Origin: Alistipes sp.
Lineage (GTDB): Bacteria; Bacteroidota; Bacteroidia; Bacteroidales; Rikenellaceae
DNA length: 24,407 nucleotides
Assembly: GCA_017559615.1 (NCBI GenBank)
Contig: JAFYRB010000077.1
Span: forward strand, 1 to 24,407
Direction of reading: 5' to 3'
Shown: piece after piece, positions 8,110-16,167 of the stretch
Position numbering within the stretch: the first letter of the stretch is position 1
Layout of the letters: every line of letters begins with the position of its first letter
The notes under the pieces: model-generated
What the model saw: only the letters and a program-made list of their open reading frames with translations
Databases searched by the model: none
What the model was told of the DNA's origin: nothing
Translations under genes and position numbers: made by a program

Positions 8110-8117
8110 TATCTTTG
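8110..8117 (+). promoter_or_regulatory. -7 box of the SurA/OstA envelope operon
   Basis: TATCTTTG is an exact fit to TAnnTTTG. It ends only 10 nt before the ATG at 8128, so the predicted transcript would have a leader of a few nucleotides. It also argues that an upstream in-frame ATG at 8083 is not the start. No good -33 box is seen. Confidence 0.6.
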
Positions 8118-8127
8118 CAAATTGATT

Positions 8128-9123
8128 ATGCAGAAACTATTTTACATACTAACTCTTGCTCTTATGACGCTATCGGTAGGTTGTATCTACGATGGCGACT
8201 CGTCGCTTGATTATGACAAGGAGAGTGTTGTAGCTACGGTCGATGGCCACGTATTGTTGCGTGAGGATATAGCGCGTGATATGCCTGCGGGTTTGACAGG
8301 CGTTGATAGCGTTACGTTTGCACGTATGTACATCGATAATTGGGTGCTAACCAAACTCAAGGTGAGCCGTGCCGAGCAGGTGCTATCATCATCGCAGCGC
8401 GATATAGAGCGTCTTGTGGAGGGATATCGCCAGTCGCTTATCATCCGTCAGCTCGACCAATATTACATCGACAAGGCTATCGATGTGGAGATTACCGATA
8501 AGCAGCTTGCGTCGTACTATCGCGCCCATTCGGCATCGTTTAAGCTCGACCATAATAAGGTGCGAGGCGTGGTTGTTAAGGCTCCGCTCTCGTTCCGTAA
8601 TACCACAACTCTTTCGACAACGCTCAAGAGTGTACTTAAGAGTGGCGATACGGAGGAGCTTCGTGCCTTGACCGAGAAGCTAAACCTTGTTTTGTCAGAC
8701 TGCTCGCAGATGTGGGTGTCGTACTCCGACTTCTTGAGTAACCTCCCTACGGAGCGCTCACGAAGTTATACCGACCTATTGAGTAAGAGTGGAGTTCAGC
8801 AGATGAAGGCCGACGATGCCGTCTTCTACTTTGTGATTATCGACGTGGCTCGCAAGGGCGAGGTTGCACCGCTGGAGTGTGTCGAGGATGATATTCGCCG
8901 TAGGTTGTATGCCGAGCGTCGTGCCGATATCGTGAAGCAGTACGAAACGGAACTTAAGCGCGAGAGTGTGCTTAATGGACGTGTTACGATGGCCGATAGC
9001 GTGTTGATGGAGAGTATGAGCTTTATGCCTGCGGAGGTGGAGAGCGTCGAGGTTATTGATGTTACCGAGGAGCAGATTGAGGAGGATATCCCAACAATCT
9101 CTATGGCACCAAAGAATGAATAA
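8128..9123 (+). CDS. SurA-like periplasmic lipoprotein (peptidyl-prolyl isomerase family)
   Basis: 331-residue lipoprotein starting at the ATG at 8128: hydrophobic signal with lipobox SVGC (Cys19), then a SurA-N-like helical chaperone region. VATVDGHVLLREDIARDMP is the typical entry motif, compared with VAVVGGSAILHSEVEEY in the next gene. A parvulin-like segment is only weakly recognisable, and the usual GGxLGW core is not visible, so it may be a chaperone without isomerase activity. It is probably anchored in a membrane facing the periplasm. Its stop overlaps the next start (TAATG), so translation is coupled to the larger SurA-like protein, and the two probably act together in outer-membrane protein folding. 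Confidence 0.82.
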   Translation: MQKLFYILTLALMTLSVGCIYDGDSSLDYDKESVVATVDGHVLLREDIARDMPAGLTGVDSVTFARMYIDNWVLTKLKVSRAEQVLSSSQRDIERLVEGYRQSLIIRQLDQYYIDKAIDVEITDKQLASYYRAHSASFKLDHNKVRGVVVKAPLSFRNTTTLSTTLKSVLKSGDTEELRALTEKLNLVLSDCSQMWVSYSDFLSNLPTERSRSYTDLLSKSGVQQMKADDAVFYFVIIDVARKGEVAPLECVEDDIRRRLYAERRADIVKQYETELKRESVLNGRVTMADSVLMESMSFMPAEVESVEVIDVTEEQIEEDIPTISMAPKNE

Positions 9124-10565
9124 TGAAATTTGAATCTATGATACGAAAAATTATGCTTGTGGCGGTTGTTGCCACTGCTTTTATCTCTACTATGGAGCGT
9201 GCTTCGGCGCAGCAGCGTCGTCAGGTTATGCTCGATAAGGTTGTAGCTGTTGTTGGTGGCTCGGCAATTCTCCACTCGGAGGTCGAGGAGTATTGTGTAG
9301 CACTGAAGGATCAGCGTCGCCAGATGGGTTATACCTCGGATAGAGATCCTATGAGTGAGTCGTTGGAGGCGCTCTTGGAGCAGAAACTCCTCTATAATCA
9401 GGCGTTGTTGGACTCTGTGGAGGTGAATACCTCGGATATTGCAGCGCGCATAGAGACCTACGTTCAGAGTCTTGTTGCGGAGGCGGGTGGTATCGCCGAA
9501 CTTGAGGCTAAGGAGCATATGCCTATCTACACCTACCGCGAGTTGTTGCGTCAGCGCTACGAGGAGCAGGCATACGCACAGGCTATGCGTCAGGATGTCG
9601 TGGGACGTGTTACGGTAGTGCCAGGCGAGGTGGAGCGATTCTACAAGAGGGTAGATAAGGATAGCCTTCCTATGATTGGCGAGCAGTATGTCTATGCCCA
9701 TATCACCAAGTTCCCTTCATCGTTGAAGGAGGCGCAGCAGCGTACCAAGGAGCGATTGTTGGATATGCGTGAGCGTGTTATTACAGGCCAAACCAAGTTC
9801 TCGGTCTTGGCGCGTATGTACTCTATGGATGGCTCGGCGATGTATGGTGGTGAGATGGAGCCAGGACCATCGTCATTCTACGTTCGTCCTTTTGCCGAGG
9901 CGTTGGAGAAGCTAAAGCCAGGCCAGATTTCAGAGATTGTAGAAACGGAGTTTGGTTTCCACATCATCGAGCTTATTGATAAGCAGGGTGAGATGTATCA
10001 CTGTCGCCATATCTTGTTGCGCCCAACCTTTACACGTGACGAGCTTATGGAGCCAGCGCATCAGCTCGATAGTATCGCAAATCTCATACGCCTCGATTCG
10101 TTGTCGTTCGACAAGGCGGCGTTGATGTTCTCGGACGATGCTACCTCGAAGCATAATGGCGGTATCGTGTCGAATAGCGATATCTTGGCACGTATGGGTG
10201 CTTACGATGGTGCGCGTATGACGGCTACTCGCTTCCTTAAGGAAGATTTCAGTATGCAGGGTGGTAAGTCGTTGGAGGACTACGCGGCGCTTATGCGCTT
10301 GAAGGTTGGCGAAGTATCGAACTCATTCCAGACAACCGATATTATGGGTAATCAGATGAGTAAGATTGTTAAGTTGGTGGATATCATCCCTGCCCATACA
10401 GCATCTTTGGAGGAGGATTACATCCGTCTTGAGGAGATGGCGCTGCAGCAGAAGCAGGAGAGAATATATCGTGAGTGGCTCGATGATAAGATTGAGTCGA
10501 TGTATATCTATATCGACCCCGCATACCGCAGCGAGGATTTCGAGAATAAGAATTGGATAAAGTAG
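9123..10565 (+). CDS. SurA-like peptidyl-prolyl cis-trans isomerase, two parvulin domains
   Basis: 480-residue periplasmic folding chaperone for outer-membrane proteins. It has a signal peptide ending near Ala29 (ERASA-Q), a SurA N-terminal domain (about 35-170, opening with DKVVAVVGGSAILHSEVEEY) and two parvulin modules. The first (about 187-290) contains FSVLARMYSMDGSAMYGGEM and GQISEIVETEFGFHIIEL, both diagnostic. The second (about 292-420) has HCRHILLRP, FDKAALMFSDDATSKHNGG and a more divergent end. This is the order in E. coli SurA. The start overlaps the upstream lipoprotein stop, and OstA-like follows after 1 nt, placing outer-membrane protein folding and lipopolysaccharide transport in one operon. 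Confidence 0.93.
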   Translation: MKFESMIRKIMLVAVVATAFISTMERASAQQRRQVMLDKVVAVVGGSAILHSEVEEYCVALKDQRRQMGYTSDRDPMSESLEALLEQKLLYNQALLDSVEVNTSDIAARIETYVQSLVAEAGGIAELEAKEHMPIYTYRELLRQRYEEQAYAQAMRQDVVGRVTVVPGEVERFYKRVDKDSLPMIGEQYVYAHITKFPSSLKEAQQRTKERLLDMRERVITGQTKFSVLARMYSMDGSAMYGGEMEPGPSSFYVRPFAEALEKLKPGQISEIVETEFGFHIIELIDKQGEMYHCRHILLRPTFTRDELMEPAHQLDSIANLIRLDSLSFDKAALMFSDDATSKHNGGIVSNSDILARMGAYDGARMTATRFLKEDFSMQGGKSLEDYAALMRLKVGEVSNSFQTTDIMGNQMSKIVKLVDIIPAHTASLEEDYIRLEEMALQQKQERIYREWLDDKIESMYIYIDPAYRSEDFENKNWIK

Positions 10566-10566
10566 T

Positions 10567-13236
10567 ATGCGTCGAAAGATAATAACCCCGATCATAGTTT
10601 TTGTTCTGCTTCTTGGGGCGATGTTCTATGCCGCAAGTGGCCGTAGCTATCGTTATGTCTTCGATAGTGAATCGCTCTTTGCTGCCCCACAGACCAGCAA
10701 AAGCGGTGAGCGACGTATGGTCGATATGGTTGCCGATGATAGCTACCTTGTGGATAAGGGTGACTCTACGATATTTATCCTCGTTGGTAACTTCGCAGCG
10801 CACCACAACGGTACGGTGATTCTTGCCGATAGTGCGGTGCGTTACTCGAATCAAAGCTTCGAGTGCTTTGGTAATGTGCTTATCAATCAGAATGATACGT
10901 ATGCCTATGGCGACCGTGCGGAGTATAATCGCGATAATAATACCGCAACGCTCTACTCCGAACTTGTGAAGGTTGTGGATGGCGATGCTACGATGTATGC
11001 CTACAACTGTACGTTCAATACGGCGGATAATATCGGCTATTTCAATAATGGCTGCTACGTTGATAAGGGCAGCAATCACCTCGAGGCAGAGCGCGGCTAC
11101 TATAACACTGATACCCACGACCTTATTGCAGTCGATAGGGTAGAGATGCGCGATGATAAGTATCTTATGACGGGTGACTCGGTAATCTTCAACACACAGA
11201 CCGAGGATGCACACTATTTCACAAATACAAATATCTGGAACGATAAGGATGAGTACCTATTTGCCAATGCGGGTAAGTACACAAAGGCTCTTGATTTACA
11301 CCACCTTACACGCGATGCCTATATCCTTTCGCCCGAGCGTGAGATATGGAGTGACACGATAGAGTACTATCGAACAACGAACCACATCATTGGTCGTGGT
11401 AATATCCAGATGGATGACACCACGCAGAAGGTTCTCGGCTTTGCCGACTATGGCGAGTGGTGGGATGAGCCAGGTAATGCCCTCTTTACGCGCCGCCCTT
11501 CGATGATTAACTACGACCCCGAGCAGGTGGATTCGTTGTATCTCTCGGCAGATACGTTGTGGATGTACACTATTGCTGTGTTGCCTCCCGCAACGGAGCA
11601 GGCGGACACTACGCGTAACGGTGCGGAGGGTGATGTTATGGCTACCGATACTACGGCTATGGCAACCGATATGGTTGAGGATGTGAAGGAGGAGGTGCCA
11701 GCGTTGGAGGATGATACGTTTAGCAAGGGTAGTGAGATTGCTGCCGAGCCATCGAAGCGAGGTGGTGAGGAGTCGTCGAAGAGAGGTGCTGCTGAAAGCG
11801 TGAAGGGCTCGAAGGATGCTCCAAAACGAAATACGGAACTTGATGGTGCTACACTTCCAAAACGTGATGATTCGGTGGCGGATAAGGAGGCTGCGCCCGC
11901 AGATAGCCTTGCTCGTGAGGTTGAGGATGCGGTTATGACCGATAGCGTGGTTGTGGATAGCGCTCTCGTAGATAGCATTGTGGCGGATAGCGTTAAGGTG
12001 CTTACAAAGCGTCAGTTGCGTTATCAGGCGAAGATGGAGAAGCGTCGTGTGCGTGACTCGATACGTGCTATTGAGCTTGGCATCCGCGACTCGATACGAG
12101 CTATCGAGCAGGCAAAACGTGATTCGCTTCAGCATATCAGCGACTCACTCCTTAAGATAAAGGTCGATACACTTATTGCGCAGCGTAGAGCGCGTAGCTC
12201 GAAACTTGCCGATGAGGAGAAGGCTCGTCTGGAGCGCCTAAAGCAGAAGACCGAGGAGCATAAGCGACGTAAGATTGATAGGGCGAAGGCTCGCGCATTG
12301 AGGCGTGGTAAGGTCTACGATGGCCCAGAGTATACGCTCGATACAGACTCTACGGCTACGGAGACAGTCGTTGAGGATGTTGTAGCGGGCGATAACATTG
12401 CAGTCGACACTCTTGGCCGAGATTCTATGATGATGGACTCTACGGCAATGGATTCACTCGTTGTGCCATTCCCAGAGGATAGTGTCTATAAGATGATTAA
12501 GGCGTATCGCAATGTGAAGATGTATCGCACTGATTCACAGCTTATCAGCGACTCTCTTGTGTTGCTTAATACCGACTCTATCATACGTCTTTACCGCGAA
12601 CCAGTGATGTGGAACGAGGGTAATCAGATTGCCTCCGACTCGATGGCTATCTACACACGTAATCAGCTCTTGTCGAAGGCCGTATTTATGGGCGACCCTA
12701 TTATGGCGATGGAGATTGATACGATGTACTACAACCAGGTGAAGGGCCGAACTATGACCGCCTACTTCGCAGATGGTGCGGTATATCGTAACGATGTGGA
12801 TGGCAATGCACAGACCATATACTATATGCAGAACGAGGATAGCCCCGAGGTTACAGGTTTGATGTATATCGAGAGTGCGAGTATCACCTTCTACCTCGCC
12901 GAGAAGGAGATCGAAAAGATTACCTATAAGCAGAATCCTACCTATGTCATCTATCCTTTGGCTATGGTTCCCGAGACGCAGGACCGCCGTCTCAAGGACT
13001 TTGAGTGGTATGGTGAGAATCGTCCAACGCGTGACTCGGTGTGCGACAGAACGATACGCCCATCACGCCGTGAGGATGTTGCGAATCATCAGAAACCTCG
13101 CTTCAGAATCACTGACCGCATTGACTATGACCGTCGCCGCTTGGTGGAGAATGGTGTGTGGGAGGATCGCGTGGATGAGCTTACACCAGAGGTTGTAGAG
13201 TGGCGTAACACCCGCTCTTCGTATAGGGCGAAGTAG
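10567..13236 (+). CDS. OstA-like (LptA/LptD N-terminal-like) envelope protein
   Basis: 889-residue protein with an N-terminal membrane anchor or signal (about 6-25, IITPIIVFVLLLGAMFYAA). An OstA-type beta-repeat region (about 50-340) shows the recurring pattern Y-x-x-N-x-x-(F/A)-x-x-x-G-x-V-x-(I/V), such as SNQSFECFGNVLINQNDTYAYGDRAEYN. This fold carries lipopolysaccharide across the periplasm in LptA. A long charged, low-complexity insert (about 345-620) is rich in DS, K, R and E, including tandem (I/R)RDSIRAIE copies and a likely coiled coil. A second OstA-like part follows (about 640-830, YRNVKMYRTDSQLISDSLVL and later). The C terminus is basic. It is most likely an LptA-like bridge in lipid A transport. 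The length and insert are typical of Bacteroidota versions rather than of E. coli. Confidence 0.87.
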   Translation: MRRKIITPIIVFVLLLGAMFYAASGRSYRYVFDSESLFAAPQTSKSGERRMVDMVADDSYLVDKGDSTIFILVGNFAAHHNGTVILADSAVRYSNQSFECFGNVLINQNDTYAYGDRAEYNRDNNTATLYSELVKVVDGDATMYAYNCTFNTADNIGYFNNGCYVDKGSNHLEAERGYYNTDTHDLIAVDRVEMRDDKYLMTGDSVIFNTQTEDAHYFTNTNIWNDKDEYLFANAGKYTKALDLHHLTRDAYILSPEREIWSDTIEYYRTTNHIIGRGNIQMDDTTQKVLGFADYGEWWDEPGNALFTRRPSMINYDPEQVDSLYLSADTLWMYTIAVLPPATEQADTTRNGAEGDVMATDTTAMATDMVEDVKEEVPALEDDTFSKGSEIAAEPSKRGGEESSKRGAAESVKGSKDAPKRNTELDGATLPKRDDSVADKEAAPADSLAREVEDAVMTDSVVVDSALVDSIVADSVKVLTKRQLRYQAKMEKRRVRDSIRAIELGIRDSIRAIEQAKRDSLQHISDSLLKIKVDTLIAQRRARSSKLADEEKARLERLKQKTEEHKRRKIDRAKARALRRGKVYDGPEYTLDTDSTATETVVEDVVAGDNIAVDTLGRDSMMMDSTAMDSLVVPFPEDSVYKMIKAYRNVKMYRTDSQLISDSLVLLNTDSIIRLYREPVMWNEGNQIASDSMAIYTRNQLLSKAVFMGDPIMAMEIDTMYYNQVKGRTMTAYFADGAVYRNDVDGNAQTIYYMQNEDSPEVTGLMYIESASITFYLAEKEIEKITYKQNPTYVIYPLAMVPETQDRRLKDFEWYGENRPTRDSVCDRTIRPSRREDVANHQKPRFRITDRIDYDRRRLVENGVWEDRVDELTPEVVEWRNTRSSYRAK

Positions 13237-13256
13237 CCTTAAAAAATGAGTAGATT

Positions 13257-14546
13257 ATGAAGATGTTTAGAATGCTCCTCTGCCTTATGGCAACCGCAAT
13301 ATCGTCCTATGCCATTGCGCAGAGCGATAATGTTGAGAATTTCCGTACTCGCCTTCTTCCCTATCCTACCGAGGCATCGGCATTGGAGGGTGGCGTGAAG
13401 TCGAATCGCTATATGCAGATTATCGACGAGTGGCAGGAAGAGGATGGAGTGCTTCGCGGAGAGTTTACCTTCCCTTTCTCGTGGCTCGAGCGTCAGGTTT
13501 TCTTGCGCGTTGAGGGGTGCGCATCGCCTTATGAGGTATATGTAAACGGTAAGCGTGTAGCCGATATTACAAATGGCTTCGTGGCTACGGAGATGAATAT
13601 CACTAAGCAGTCTCGCGAGGATAAGAATAGGGTAGAGCTGCGTCTTAAGAATGGTAAGACGATGAGCGATATAGAGTGCTTCGAGCGCGGAGTACCACGC
13701 CCAAGGGTGTATGTTATCTCGCAACCTCGTGTTCGTGTCCGTGATGTTGCGTGGCGCACAAATATCGGTATGAACGGCGTTGTGAATATCGACTTCAACG
13801 TTATTATGCGCAACGAAACCCTCGGCGAGAAGAACTCACGAATCTATTATGGGCTATTCCTAAACGATACCACTCGTCTTACAGGTGGTCATCTCGATGT
13901 CACAGTGGGTATGTATGGCGTGGATACTATGCGTTTTGGTGCCCCTATTCCTGATAGTGTGCTATGGAGTGCAGAGTCGCCATCTCGCGTCTCTGTGCGC
14001 CTTAAGAATCGTATCGCAGGCCGTGATGTGGAGTTCTATGCCTTCGACGCTGCCTTCCGCGAACTGAGCTACCGAAATGGCGAATACCATATTAATAATA
14101 AGAAGAAGAATATCACGTGGTACGAGTTGTCACCACGTGTGAGCCTCGAGGAGTTGGATAAGGTCTACGCTTCAGGTATTCGTGCCGTACGCTTCACTGC
14201 GGGCTATGTTCGTGATGAACTTTTGGAGTATTGCGAGACAAAGGGTATCTACGTGGCTATCACAGCGCCTATCAATAGCTCGATTGCTGGCACATCACGT
14301 AAGCGTGGCGGTAATCCTTCGAATAACCCTGCGTGGCGTAAGGAGTATGCCGAGCGCGTGACATCGGCTATCCATACCACCAAGCGCTATGCCTGTGTCA
14401 TTGCCTATTTCCTTGCGGATGATAGCGCAAATGGCATCTGTTTGTACGAAAGTTACCTCGCTGCGAAGGCTATAACGAGCGTTCCTGTGCTGTATAATGA
14501 CGGCGGTGGCGAGTGGAATAGCGACGATGCTTATACTCAAAAGTAG
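13257..14546 (+). CDS. GH2-like secreted protein lacking catalytic residues (pseudo-beta-galactosidase)
   Basis: The 429-residue protein has an N-terminal signal peptide (cleavage near AIAQ, residue 22), so it is probably periplasmic or secreted. The domain order follows GH2 beta-galactosidases. A jelly-roll with FLRVEGCASPYEVYVNGKRV (82-101) comes first. An Ig-like domain ends in VLWSAESPSRVSVRLK (235-250; compare the family's lWs-E-P-LY). EYHINNKKKNITWYE (276-290) enters a TIM barrel. In the barrel, the acid/base motif of LacZ-type enzymes (W-S-L-G-N-E-S-G) appears as YFLADDSANG (384-393), with Asp-Asp in place of Asn-Glu. The protein stops about 40 residues later, before the nucleophile Glu. 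I infer a non-catalytic sugar-binding or structural role. It lies 20 nt after the OstA-like gene, so it probably belongs to the same transcript. Confidence 0.78.
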   Translation: MKMFRMLLCLMATAISSYAIAQSDNVENFRTRLLPYPTEASALEGGVKSNRYMQIIDEWQEEDGVLRGEFTFPFSWLERQVFLRVEGCASPYEVYVNGKRVADITNGFVATEMNITKQSREDKNRVELRLKNGKTMSDIECFERGVPRPRVYVISQPRVRVRDVAWRTNIGMNGVVNIDFNVIMRNETLGEKNSRIYYGLFLNDTTRLTGGHLDVTVGMYGVDTMRFGAPIPDSVLWSAESPSRVSVRLKNRIAGRDVEFYAFDAAFRELSYRNGEYHINNKKKNITWYELSPRVSLEELDKVYASGIRAVRFTAGYVRDELLEYCETKGIYVAITAPINSSIAGTSRKRGGNPSNNPAWRKEYAERVTSAIHTTKRYACVIAYFLADDSANGICLYESYLAAKAITSVPVLYNDGGGEWNSDDAYTQK

Positions 14547-14653
14547 CGATTTGCTGCAAAACCGAGAGAAATACACGATTTTACCCTGAAATTTATACTT
14601 TGTGTAAAGTGTTGACTTATAATAGGTTGAATATAGGGTGATAAAAAATCTTA

Positions 14654-14685
14654 AAATATTTTGTAAAAAAGTTTGCAAAATATTT
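14654..14685 (+). promoter_or_regulatory. Inverted repeat overlapping the tRNA-Lys -33 box
   Basis: AAATATTTTG (14654-14663) and CAAAATATTT (14676-14685) are perfect inverted arms with a 12-nt spacer. The right arm runs into the -33 TTTG. The same arrangement recurs at 24374-24405, see findings. It could be an UP-like element or a regulator site. Confidence 0.55.
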
Positions 14686-14714
14686 GGTGGATTAAAAAAA
14701 GTGTTATATCTTTG
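14683..14714 (+). promoter_or_regulatory. Promoter of tRNA-Lys
   Basis: TTTG (14683-14686), a 20-bp gap and TATCTTTG (14707-14714) match the Bacteroidota consensus closely. The mature tRNA begins 27 nt further on. Confidence 0.88.
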
Positions 14715-14740
14715 CACTCGCAATCAGAAAGATAGCAAAT

Positions 14741-14813
14741 GCCTCTTTAGCTCAGTTGGTAGAGCACGACACTCTTAATGTTGGGGTCCAGGGTTCGAGC
14801 CCCTGAGGGGGTA
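14741..14813 (+). tRNA. tRNA-Lys (anticodon CTT)
   Basis: The 73-nt gene folds into the full cloverleaf. The acceptor is GCCTCTT with AGGGGGT (G-T pairs at several steps) and the D arm is GCTC/GAGC. The anticodon stem CGACA/TGTTG has loop CTCTTAA, giving anticodon CTT at 14774-14776. The variable loop is GGGTC, and the T arm CAGGG/CCCTG has loop TTCGAGC. CCA is not encoded, as expected for this group. Its 3' part, from position 62 of the tRNA onward, is the left attachment site of the integrated element. The tRNA itself stays complete, because the element supplies the identical sequence. Confidence 0.95.
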
Positions 14814-14814
14814 C
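14802..14814 (+). repeat. attL core (13-bp direct repeat within the tRNA 3' end)
   Basis: CCTGAGGGGGTAC is identical to 22342-22354. It covers the T-arm 3' strand, the acceptor 3' strand, the discriminator base and one base beyond, the usual place for tRNA-targeting tyrosine recombinases. Confidence 0.9.
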
Positions 14815-14819
14815 TTGAT

Positions 14820-14858
14820 AAAACGCTAATAACTTAATAATCAAGTTGTTAGCGTTTT
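14820..14858 (+). terminator. Long hairpin directly after tRNA-Lys, supplied by the element
   Basis: A 16-bp stem (14820-14835 with 14843-14858, one T-G wobble) has a 7-nt loop and a TTTT at the 3' end of the stem. It begins 7 nt after the tRNA and could replace the terminator that integration moved away. The T-run lies within the stem, so termination efficiency is uncertain. Confidence 0.6.
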
Positions 14859-14873
14859 GTCGTATCTATATCT

Positions 14874-14888
14874 GTCAATATTTTGTCA
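14874..14888. repeat. Putative integrase arm-type site, left
   Basis: GTCAATATTTTGTCA occurs here, 60 bp inside the left core site, and again at 22184-22198 inside the right end. Shared sequence at both ends of a tyrosine-recombinase element is typical of arm-binding sites. Confidence 0.65.
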
Positions 14889-14895
14889 TTATATC

Positions 14896-14935
14896 AAAAA
14901 AGCACCGAGAATTACGATATTCCCGATGCTTTTTC
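14896..14935. terminator. Hairpin with flanking A and T runs
   Basis: AAAAAGCA...TGCTTTTT arms enclose a partly paired interior (CCGAGAAT with ATTCCCGA). It could act as a terminator on either strand and may insulate the element's end. It lies 300 nt downstream of the last element gene. Confidence 0.5.
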
Positions 14936-15172
14936 TGCAATCATATAATCGGCTTTATACACCGATGTTTGTGCAAATATAGGTAAATTTTCCATTACGA
15001 GCAAGTCTTTCCCGATAATTAGTTGCAGGTAACACCTACGATATACGCCTTATACACATGCAACTGATTGATTTACAAAGGGGTGCGGGGGTATTGAGGC
15101 GGAACGAGCCGAAAAGGGTGGGTGCGACTCTAAAAAATTTTTTGTTATGTTTTCCATTGCTTACCTTGTTTA

Positions 15173-15209
15173 CAAAAATAGGAGCGACCTGCACGATGCA
15201 AGCCACTCC
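15173..15209 (-). terminator. Terminator of the long element operon
   Basis: Read on the minus strand, an imperfect 13-bp stem (15209-15197 with 15193-15181, three mismatches) is followed by TATTTTTG. It lies 32 nt after the stop codon of the last gene. Confidence 0.65.
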
Positions 15210-15241
15210 CAACGGATAACAAAAACAATATGTGCGATATA

Positions 15242-15877
15242 TTAAACGCCTATTTTCTCGATACGCTCCTTACGCTCCGCATCGGTCATAACATAGAGAG
15301 ATAGGAAATGGTCAATCTGTTTTGCCTCATCCTCTATGCGATACAAACAATCTTCGCCCGCAAAGTTCGTAGTCATAAAATAGTTTCTCTGGTGCAACTG
15401 CTCGGCAACTGATAGGAGTTGCTCATATAGGCGATAAGCCTCCACTTCGTTAGGCGTAAGTGTGTATCGTCTTTGCTCCAACATAGCATCCGCAACACTT
15501 TTAGCCACTCGCCACTCTCCGTTAGGTGTAACCTCTACCTCCGTAGCGAGGTCAAGTTTTAATCCAAACATTGCGGATGCTACTTTGGCGATATAAGCGT
15601 TGTCGCAACTCTCACGAGCTTTCGCCAAATTGTCGGCTCGAAGGTATAGAGGGCAATTTGTGGTATCCATCCACGCCTCACACTCCGCTATTACCTCCTT
15701 TCGTTTCCAGTCTGCACCTCGCTTTTGATAAATGATAGCATCCTCGATGCTCTCTTGATGCTCCGCAAGGGTTTTTCGTATCTGCTCCAACTTTGCACAA
15801 TGCTTGGCAATCTCATCTCTAACTATCTCTCGGCTAATATCCGAGATATAAGATAATGTATCATTCTTTTTTGTCAT
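15242..15877 (-). CDS. Unknown element protein, helical, last gene of the operon
   Basis: 211 residues with no family I recognise. The N-terminal third (about 10-75) is rich in E, K, I and L with heptad-like spacing, suggesting a coiled coil. The middle (about 75-135) is mixed, with GLKLDLATEVEVTPNGEWRVAKSVADAML. The C-terminal part is again helical and acidic. There is no signal peptide or membrane segment, so it is probably cytosolic. It follows a 76-residue helical protein by 18 nt and precedes the operon terminator. In phage satellites, genes after the TerS position often alter helper capsid or packaging, so such a role is conceivable, but nothing in this sequence shows it. Confidence 0.75.
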   Translation of the reverse strand: MTKKNDTLSYISDISREIVRDEIAKHCAKLEQIRKTLAEHQESIEDAIIYQKRGADWKRKEVIAECEAWMDTTNCPLYLRADNLAKARESCDNAYIAKVASAMFGLKLDLATEVEVTPNGEWRVAKSVADAMLEQRRYTLTPNEVEAYRLYEQLLSVAEQLHQRNYFMTTNFAGEDCLYRIEDEAKQIDHFLSLYVMTDAERKERIEKIGV

Positions 15878-15895
15878 AGTTTCAACTTTTTTGTT

Positions 15896-16126
15896 TTACG
15901 CCTTAATTCTCCCCGACTTAATGAGCATTTCTTTCATTTCTTGAAGGTTCTTCTTAAACTCCGCCTCTCTTACTTCTTCGGGGTCGGGTTGTGGGGCGGT
16001 TGGCTCATACTTCAAATCTTTATACTCTGCTTTCAACTCCTCTAATTCTACATAAAGCGGTGCTAATGCCTCTTTGCATTTCTCGGCAACAAAAGCCTTA
16101 AATGCCTCTTGTTCTGCGTGTGTCAT
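15896..16126 (-). CDS. Small coiled-coil protein of the element
   Basis: 76 residues, strongly charged and helical throughout: EQEAFKAFVAEKCKEALAPL, then YVELEELKAEYKDL, a proline-containing hinge (YEPTAPQPDPEE, about 42-53), and a second helix ending in EMLIKSGRIKA. The arrangement of two helices with a short hinge suggests a homo-oligomer or an adaptor that binds another protein. Scaffold-like or head-completion proteins of phages look similar in composition, but this is weak evidence. It lies 41 nt after the TerS-like gene and 18 nt before the last gene, so it is part of the same operon. Confidence 0.72.
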   Translation of the reverse strand: MTHAEQEAFKAFVAEKCKEALAPLYVELEELKAEYKDLKYEPTAPQPDPEEVREAEFKKNLQEMKEMLIKSGRIKA

Positions 16127-16167
16127 ATTCTTGATTTTTAATGTTTAATTTATTGATTTATTTACCC

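Larger units (their letters stand above)
14815..15241. other. Non-coding left end of the element
   Basis: This 427-bp stretch holds no convincing gene. It contains two hairpins (14820-14858 and 14896-14935), an integrase arm-site candidate (14874-14888), a G-rich patch on the plus strand (about 15076-15125) and the terminator of the element's long operon (15173-15209). Such an end would hold the left arm of the attachment site and could hold a packaging or transfer origin sequence, but no known oriT, pac or cos motif can be identified by eye. Confidence 0.7.

Noticed and set aside
8826..9701. 291-codon minus-strand frame across the two SurA-like genes
   Set aside because: It is antisense to two recognised proteins whose overlapping TAATG junction is characteristic of a real operon.
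10384..11214. 276-codon minus-strand frame across the SurA/OstA junction
   Set aside because: It is antisense to two proteins with clear family motifs, and the long frame is explained by their codon bias.
11296..12135. 279-codon minus-strand frame inside the OstA-like gene
   Set aside because: It is an antisense artefact of repetitive GAT/AGC-rich codons in the low-complexity insert.
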